Assembly (NCBI GenBank): GCA_038222915.1
Contig: JBBRHH010000181.1
Location: forward strand, 1 to 10,288
Direction: 5' to 3'
Origin: JBBRHH01 sp038222915
GTDB taxonomy: Bacteria; Planctomycetota; Phycisphaerae; Tepidisphaerales; Tepidisphaeraceae
DNA length: 10,288 nucleotides
In this document: positions 6,502 to 10,288 of the stretch, one piece after another
How positions within the stretch are numbered: position 1 is the stretch's first letter
How the letters are laid out: each line of letters starts with the position of its first letter
Made by a program: the position numbers and the translations under genes
Notes under the pieces: model-generated
The model's database searches: none
Seen by the model: only the letters and a program-made list of their open reading frames with translations
What the model was told of the DNA's origin: nothing

Positions 6502-7073
6502 CCTTCAGAACTGCAATCAGCCCAGTGTCCGGCCGCATTCCGGACATCTGTCTTGCTCGCGTGGAGGTCGTAGCCGCATTGCGCGCAATAGCCGGGGCGG
6601 GCGTGTTGGTGGGTTCGATTGGAGCGCCATCGAAGGCGGATTGTTCCGGCCGTTAGGGCCAATTCAGTCAGGATCAAAAACCAGTATGGGAGCACGATGC
6701 GCCAGCCGCTCGACAATCGATCCGGCAGTGGCGTTTTCCAGCCGTCGAGCCAAAGGCCAAGCTTTGACCAGAGTATATAGCCCGTCCATCCGTGGGCGAC
6801 CGGCGGATCGGCGTGGCGGTAGAAGCTGGTTTGCATCGACTTCTGCTGAAACTGGGCGACAAGCCAGCCGCTTTGCGGCGTGACGTTGGCGATTTGCACT
6901 CCCAACTGGCCGGGCCGGCTATCGAAGAGGACGCTTCGACATCGCCATGTATTCTGATCATAGGATTCCCAACCAAGACGATCGCGGACGTAATGGCTGC
7001 GAACCCAAAGCCCGGCCGTCGTGCCGCAGACGACAACGCCGAGCAGGACGAGGATCGAGAGAACGTGGCGCAT
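6336..7073 (-). CDS. Planctomycete-type membrane protein with C-terminal zinc ribbon, frameshifted near its end
   Basis: The open frame encodes 245 residues from ATG 7073. Residues 1-25 form a membrane segment (VLSILVLLGVVVCGTTAGLWV), a soluble domain rich in tryptophan and glycine follows (27-125), and a second hydrophobic stretch (IVLPYWFLILTELAL) lies near 126-140. Then comes a basic tail with CAQCGYDLHASK. Proteins of this layout, ending CxxCGYDLxAxxxRCPECG, are familiar from planctomycetes; their function is unknown to me. Here the second half of the ribbon is lost from the frame, but CPECGRTLG-stop appears in the neighbouring frame, ending at 6517. One missing base near 6551-6554 explains this, and the last 60 or so residues of the open frame are then meaningless sequence antisense to the small gene at 6286. 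It starts 5 bases after the stop of the preceding gene, in one cluster with the sugar kinase. Confidence 0.75.
   Translation of the reverse strand: MRHVLSILVLLGVVVCGTTAGLWVRSHYVRDRLGWESYDQNTWRCRSVLFDSRPGQLGVQIANVTPQSGWLVAQFQQKSMQTSFYRHADPPVAHGWTGYILWSKLGLWLDGWKTPLPDRLSSGWRIVLPYWFLILTELALTAGTIRLRWRSNRTHQHARPGYCAQCGYDLHASKTDVRNAAGHWADCSSEGHMRRADVEAGIRNLYGARPSTWNVHPSSARNVRAAAGTSILPSAKVLKENRPGR
6545..6556 (-). other. Frameshift site in the zinc-ribbon gene
   Basis: Read on the minus strand, the frame gives YDLHASK and then loses the motif. Adding one base (for example a second G after AAG) restores YDLHASKDRCPECGRTLG and a TGA at 6517-6519, giving a 185-residue protein with a complete CxxC...CxxC ribbon. 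It is either a genuine mutation or a sequencing/assembly error. Confidence 0.7.
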
Positions 7074-7078
7074 GGTTT

Positions 7079-7309
7079 TCAGATCGGTGTCGCACCGGTG
7101 ACCTGGCCCATCAGGAAAGTAACGGACAGGTTCTCTCCCTCGGCCGGCTGCGCTTTAACCGCATGCTGGGGAACGCGGATGGACACTACCTGGTCCTGCT
7201 GCTCATCCAGCCGGCTGACGTGAAGCTCGTAGTAAAGATCGCTGTGAATCGTGAAGGGCTTCACCGCATGGACGCGGACGGACCAGCTGCCAACCATCGG
7301 AAGAGTCAT
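7079..7309 (-). CDS. Small conserved-looking protein of unknown function
   Basis: A 76-residue protein beginning MTLPMVGSWSVRVHAVKP. An upstream in-frame ATG at 7381 would add 24 residues but overlap the kinase 3' end by 26 bases and adds only low-quality sequence (MTTPSPGSK...), so I prefer 7309. The rest looks like a small beta-rich domain: FTIHSDLYYELHVSRL, VVSIRVPQHAV, GENLSVTFLMGQV. It has no signal peptide, membrane segment or cysteine pairs; an OB- or SH3-like barrel is conceivable but that is inference. I cannot name a family. It lies 46 bases after the kinase gene and ends 5 bases before the zinc-ribbon gene, so the three were probably transcribed together. Confidence 0.6.
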   Translation of the reverse strand: MTLPMVGSWSVRVHAVKPFTIHSDLYYELHVSRLDEQQDQVVSIRVPQHAVKAQPAEGENLSVTFLMGQVTGATPI

Positions 7310-7355
7310 ATCGCAATTGTAGCGGGATTTGAGGTGGATCGCGGAAAATTCGGCT

Positions 7356-8285
7356 TTAGAGCCGGGCGAGGGTGTCGTCAAAACTGCGCACGCCGTCGCT
7401 TGCGCCCAGGGCCGTGCAGCAATCGGCCGCGGCGCGGCTCGCGAGCCGCCCGGCCTTTTCGAGGGGCATTTTGCGGATAAGTCCCGTCAGCAGTCCGCCA
7501 AACCACGTGTCGCCTGCGCCTGTCGTGTCGACGACGTCAACTTTCGCGGCCGGGACTTTGACCGCCTGCCGGCCATCGTCGAGATAGCACCCTTCGGCGT
7601 CGAGCTTGATGCCGATCAAGCCGCGCGGCATGTGCTTGCGGAAGGCCGCCACCATGTCCTGCGGCGAACTTGCGCCGCTAAGCGCCTGCGCCTCGGTCCG
7701 GCTGGGTGCGAAAATGTCGAGGTGGGGCAGGATCTCTGGCAGCATCGAGGCGTCGCCCGGCGGGTTCACCGTGTCGAGGGCGATTTTGGTATTCGGCGCA
7801 AAGGCCCGCAGCTCCGCGAGGACTTTGGGCAGATCAGGGGTGAGCGTCGGCAACAGGCCGAGGTAGCCCACCTGCACGTACTTGCACTTTCTGAAAATCT
7901 CAAAGCATCGGCGAAACGCATCGGCGTCGAGCAGTGGGGTAGCGCCCGGCGTGTGAAAGAAACAGCGCTCGCCGCCGGGCTCAACGGCGACGATCGTGCC
8001 ACTGGTTTGAGCTTTGGATGTTTCGAAGACGAAGCTGGTGTCGACGCCGCTAGTGCGGAGGCGATCGAGGACCGCGTTTCCAAGCACATCTTTGCCGACA
8101 AGTCCTGTGGCCGCGACCTTCATCCCCAGCCTGGCCATGGCGAGGCTGACGTTGCAGACATTGCCGCCGGTGGTGAGGCCGATGGAGTTGATGAGATGAA
8201 GGCCGCCGGGCGGGGGAGGATTGCGGAGGTCCATCGGCTCGGCGATGAGATCAGCTACGATGAGGCCGAAGATTGCTGCGTCCAT
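7356..8285 (-). CDS. PfkB-family (ribokinase-like) carbohydrate kinase
   Basis: A 309-residue cytoplasmic sugar or nucleoside kinase of the PfkB/ribokinase family, of usual length. Visible: the N-terminal strand MDAAIFGLIVADLIAEPM with the substrate-binding region, TTGGNVCNVSLAMARLG (38-54) corresponding to the GGxxxN signature, APSRTEAQALSG (193-204) at the place of the usual NxxE, and the C-terminal DTTGAGDTWFGGLL (253-266) with the catalytic base Asp259 in GAGD. Substrate cannot be told: ribose, fructose, adenosine and other sugars are all possible. The frame stays open up to 8525 with ATGs at 8318 and 8525. I chose 8285 because the family N-terminus begins there; 8318 (11 residues longer) is the next best. 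It is the first gene of a three-gene minus-strand cluster and is divergent from the nuclease-like gene at 8377. Confidence 0.92.
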   Translation of the reverse strand: MDAAIFGLIVADLIAEPMDLRNPPPPGGLHLINSIGLTTGGNVCNVSLAMARLGMKVAATGLVGKDVLGNAVLDRLRTSGVDTSFVFETSKAQTSGTIVAVEPGGERCFFHTPGATPLLDADAFRRCFEIFRKCKYVQVGYLGLLPTLTPDLPKVLAELRAFAPNTKIALDTVNPPGDASMLPEILPHLDIFAPSRTEAQALSGASSPQDMVAAFRKHMPRGLIGIKLDAEGCYLDDGRQAVKVPAAKVDVVDTTGAGDTWFGGLLTGLIRKMPLEKAGRLASRAAADCCTALGASDGVRSFDDTLARL

Positions 8286-8376
8286 GGGTGGGTTGAGGGT
8301 AACGAAAAGGGCATTCATATGCACTCGATACAAATGCAATTTTTCAGCGGTTGACTTACCCTTAACGCCAAGGTCA

Positions 8377-8928
8377 ATGAAAAGCATTCCGTTCAAGAAC
8401 GCCTCTGACTCAATCGGACGCAGGCGCCTCCCATCTGGCCTTGTCGCGGTTCTTGACGATCCCGAATCCCTTTCCTTGGCGATTGCACAATTACACGAGT
8501 ATGCCACCAGGAATCGTGAGTCCAATCGCCATCGACAAGGCGTAGTGTTTCGCGTTGTGCAGGCGTGGGAATCCCAGGCAATTCGTCACAAATTATACGA
8601 TTACACTGGTAGCAAAAATATCTCGACTTATGATGCAATCTTCGCCGTTCCCCTTGGTCACCTACACGTTCTTGACGACTCTCTTATTTCGCACGCGTGC
8701 AATAGACACGCTGCGGCGGAAACCAATCCTGATCTTGTGATGAATCTCGTGGATTTTCAGCGCATTCCGGAAGTAATCGATCCGCGACACATTACTGAAT
8801 TTTCGGTGGTCAAAGAGATGCCAAGAATTGTGTACCAGAAGGAATATACAAATGGCTGGCTGGTTGTCGTTGAAGAGATTCAGGCCATTGCAGGCCTATC
8901 CGTTAAAACAATCTATAAGAAAAAATGA
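8377..8928 (+). CDS. Stand-alone protein with MuF C-terminal / PBECR-type nuclease-toxin domain
   Basis: A 183-residue protein from ATG 8377, preceded by AAGG (8370-8373). Residues about 85-183 resemble the C-terminal domain of phage MuF-type portal/head proteins, grouped with the Barnase-EndoU-ColicinE5/D-RelE (PBECR) nucleases of polymorphic toxins. The pattern is LGHLHVLDDSLISHACNRH (93-111) with histidines 106 and 111 as active-site candidates, then DFQRIPEVID (126-135), RIVYQKEY (150-157), WLVVVEEI (161-168) and the typical ending LSVKTIYKKK (174-183). Residues 1-80 are not recognised and show no signal peptide. The DNA is clearly AT-richer than its surroundings: 20 G+C in the 60 bases from 8581. 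Taken with the lack of phage neighbours, this suggests an acquired or orphan toxin. An immunity or antitoxin gene is not evident. The resemblance is judged from remembered motifs; activity is inference. Confidence 0.65.
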   Translation: MKSIPFKNASDSIGRRRLPSGLVAVLDDPESLSLAIAQLHEYATRNRESNRHRQGVVFRVVQAWESQAIRHKLYDYTGSKNISTYDAIFAVPLGHLHVLDDSLISHACNRHAAAETNPDLVMNLVDFQRIPEVIDPRHITEFSVVKEMPRIVYQKEYTNGWLVVVEEIQAIAGLSVKTIYKKK

Positions 8929-9015
8929 AGGTCGTGGGGGACATCCGGCTGGCTGATGGTCTTTCGACCGTCCACCTCTACGTCCTAAACGGACCGGCGT
9001 GCGCCACGACCTTCA
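8920..9015 (-). terminator. Candidate intrinsic terminator with long stem and T-tract (minus strand)
   Basis: A perfect 12-bp inverted repeat, TGAAGGTCGTGG at 8926-8937 and its complement at 9004-9015, encloses 66 bases that contain two smaller hairpins (GGTC-TTTC-GACC and GTCC-TAAAC-GGAC). On the minus strand the stem is followed at once by six T (8925-8920), the layout of a Rho-independent terminator for the gene ending at 9145. The plus strand has no T-tract. The A6 that makes the tract also encodes the lysine tail of the nuclease-like protein, and the stem includes its stop codon. The large loop is unusual; a small mobile element or structured RNA is the alternative. Confidence 0.4.
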
Positions 9016-9144
9016 AACTCATTATCGTCTGTTGGCGAGCCAAGTCAAGAAAATCCGGCCGATTCCAACGAAGATATAGCCATTCGAAACCGGATCTAAG
9101 ATCAGTGCCATCAATAACTTGATGCAACGCCTGTCGGCGGGAAT

Positions 9145-9459
9145 CTACTTCATCCCCGACCCCGTCTCCGCGACCTTCGTCGGCGCTGTATATCCCTGTG
9201 CCTTGCCCAGAATCTCCAGGTGGCTGTATTCGTCCAGGTTCAGTGTGGTGATTTCCCCATCGGGCTTGCGCAACACCAGTCGATCCAGCCACAGCTTGTC
9301 GCCCTTGGAATGGGCGAACCAACTGCCGGTCGGGCGTTGCTGGAAATCGACGATGGTGCCCTCTGTCTCACTGTTCAACGATGTCTTGCGCATCGCGATC
9401 TGCTGGGTGACAACCACGTTGGTTCCCGGCACGAGCTGCTTGCGTATAGCTTCATCCAT
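9145..9459 (-). CDS. Conserved-looking 104-residue protein of unknown function
   Basis: A 104-residue soluble protein starting MDEAIRKQLVPGTNVVVTQQ. The frame has another ATG at 9498, but that codon forms part of the -35 hexamer of a strong promoter, so the start must be the inner one at 9459. The body reads as a short beta-rich domain: a TEGTIVDFQQR strand region, GSWFAHSKGDKLWLDRLVLRKPDG and ITTLNLDEYSHLEILG. The phrase on the effect of a charge-rich loop and the VPGTxVxVTQQ opening suggest an SH3-like barrel such as those of KOW or translation-associated domains, but that is only an impression. The last 17 residues look unstructured. I have seen similar small planctomycete proteins without known function. 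It stands alone under its own promoter, 48 bases after the channel gene. Confidence 0.7.
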   Translation of the reverse strand: MDEAIRKQLVPGTNVVVTQQIAMRKTSLNSETEGTIVDFQQRPTGSWFAHSKGDKLWLDRLVLRKPDGEITTLNLDEYSHLEILGKAQGYTAPTKVAETGSGMK

Positions 9460-9469
9460 AAGGCGAGGG

Positions 9470-9498
9470 ATTATACGAAAACCGGGCCGGCCTGTCAT
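9470..9498 (-). promoter_or_regulatory. Housekeeping-sigma promoter giving a near-leaderless mRNA
   Basis: On the minus strand, ATGACA (9498-9493) and TATAAT (9475-9470) are separated by exactly 17 bases: five of six and six of six matches to the sigma-70 consensus at optimal spacing. A start of transcription about seven bases beyond the -10 falls near 9463, only some four bases before the ATG at 9459. There is thus no room for a Shine-Dalgarno. The promoter begins 10 bases after the stop codon of the channel gene. Confidence 0.72.
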
Positions 9499-9507
9499 TG
9501 TCCGCGT

Positions 9508-10288
9508 CTAAAACAGCCGTTTCTCCGGCACGGCCGGCGTGCGTGCGTCGAAAGCGCCCATTGACGAATCCAGCGGCATGGGCCCGTCGGGCGGCCAGAC
9601 ATTTTCCCACTTCCATCCCTCGTTGTGCACCAGCGCCAATAGCAGGCGCCGCCGCGGGGCGAGATAAGCAACCGCTTCCTGAAACAATTGATCATCCACC
9701 ACCGGAATGCCGGCCTGCCGCAGCGAAGCGAGGCTCGGGGCGGGCGGCGCGTTTTCGACCTCTTCCACCAGTGCCGGATTGAGCGTTCGCAAAAATTCAC
9801 TGAGCGATTCGCGGGCCGCGCCCAGCGCAGGCAGATCGAGGCTGCACCCTTTTTCGAGGCCGCACTCGAGAATGGTGAGCGCTTCGTCCAACGCTGCCAC
9901 GCTCGGCGCTACCGCCGAGCTGCGCTTGGAGCTGTGGAAGTAGTGCAGGACCGGGTAGGTCAGGTGGCTTTCGCCGAGCAGCGCCAACAGGGCGGTGAGC
10001 TGCACCAGATGCGGGCCCAGCGCCGTGGTGTCGACGCCGTTCCACGCGCGCATGATGATCTCATCGGGCGATCGGCCGAGGCTCCAGATGCAGACCGCGA
10101 CCTGTCGCTTCTGCGTCGCGGCGGAGATGACCGGGACGATGTAAGCCACTGCCAATCCAACAAGCACAAAGCCGGTGCCGGCGGCGACGGCCGTCATCAT
10201 TTGCCAGAATGCGCCCAGCGGACGGAATTCGCCGAGGCCCAGGGTTGAGAGGGTGTCGCCGGCAAAATAGATGCGCTCGGAGACGGTG
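9508..10288 (-). CDS. K+-channel-like (Ion_trans_2 type) membrane protein, 5' end outside window
   Basis: The frame is open at the right edge; 259 C-terminal residues are present. They begin with the end of a pore loop: YFAGDTLSTLGLGEFRP (7-23), where TLGLGE occupies the place of the TVGYGD selectivity filter. A hydrophobic inner helix follows (about 26-52, AFWQMMTAVAAGTGFVLVGLAVAYIVPVI), then a cytosolic tail of about 200 residues with predicted helices, ending VPEKRLF. This pore-loop-plus-last-helix arrangement is that of two-transmembrane or voltage-gated-like potassium channels; the N-terminal helices lie outside. The tail is not a recognisable RCK/TrkA-N domain. The filter Tyr/Phe is Leu and the Asp is Glu, as seen in some bacterial channel-like proteins, so ion selectivity is uncertain. 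Confidence 0.8.
   Translation of the reverse strand, partial: TVSERIYFAGDTLSTLGLGEFRPLGAFWQMMTAVAAGTGFVLVGLAVAYIVPVISAATQKRQVAVCIWSLGRSPDEIIMRAWNGVDTTALGPHLVQLTALLALLGESHLTYPVLHYFHSSKRSSAVAPSVAALDEALTILECGLEKGCSLDLPALGAARESLSEFLRTLNPALVEEVENAPPAPSLASLRQAGIPVVDDQLFQEAVAYLAPRRRLLLALVHNEGWKWENVWPPDGPMPLDSSMGAFDARTPAVPEKRLF

Noticed and set aside
7329..8354. A 341-codon plus-strand frame opposite the sugar kinase
   Set aside because: The minus strand encodes PfkB with GGN and GAGD motifs; the plus frame is its shadow.
8221..8376. N-terminal 52 residues of the longer frame leading into the nuclease-like gene
   Set aside because: This part is antisense to the start of the kinase and reads as arginine-rich noise; the start at 8377 has an AAGG site and coincides with the change in base composition.
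8926..9015. An integron attC site
   Set aside because: The arms are inverted and the loop is structured, but the RYYYAAC/GTTRRRY core sites are absent and there is no integrase.
9060..9110. A T-arm-like TTCGAA sequence suggesting a tRNA
   Set aside because: The flanking bases do not pair as a T stem and no acceptor or anticodon arms can be built.

Overview
The window looks like chromosomal DNA of a planctomycete, probably a Phycisphaerae-type lineage. The clearest pointer is the gene at 6336-7073: a two-membrane-segment protein ending in a CxxCGYDLxA zinc ribbon, a type of protein I know mainly as expanded in planctomycetes. Two small conserved-looking proteins and the form of the HUH transposase fit the same origin. 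This is recognition from memory, not a database result. Most of the window is GC-rich; one island (about 8380-8925) is clearly AT-richer.

Layout. 1-691 (minus): 5' part of a tRNA-dihydrouridine synthase gene running off the left edge. 755-1387 (minus): a REP-associated tyrosine transposase (RAYT/TnpA_REP type) whose last codons and stop lie inside a pair of perfect 23-bp inverted palindromic repeats, the candidate REP doublet it acts on. 1388-1445: an AT-rich divergent control region with overlapping dyads. 1446-6228 (plus): a glutamate/aspartate-type cation symporter followed by prpD, prpB and prpC, the three core enzymes of the 2-methylcitrate cycle. 6286-6501 (plus): a small unknown protein. 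6336-8285 (minus): a compact cluster of a PfkB-family sugar kinase, a 76-residue protein and the zinc-ribbon membrane protein, which carries a one-base frameshift. 8377-8928 (plus): a free-standing protein resembling the phage MuF C-terminal / PBECR nuclease-toxin domains, in AT-rich DNA. 8920-9015: an inverted repeat with a T-tract on the minus strand, a likely terminator. 9145-9459 (minus): a 104-residue unknown protein with a textbook promoter only a few bases from its start codon. 9508-10288 (minus): C-terminal part of a K+-channel-like protein running off the right edge.

How the genes work together. PrpC joins propionyl-CoA and oxaloacetate to 2-methylcitrate, PrpD dehydrates it and PrpB cleaves 2-methylisocitrate to pyruvate and succinate. 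The symporter 54 bases upstream of prpD may supply an amino acid or C4 acid to the same metabolism. No prpE, acnD/prpF or prpR is visible. The most unusual items are the RAYT with REP-encoded tail, the solitary PBECR-like nuclease without phage neighbours, the repairable frameshift in the zinc-ribbon gene, and the near-leaderless promoter.
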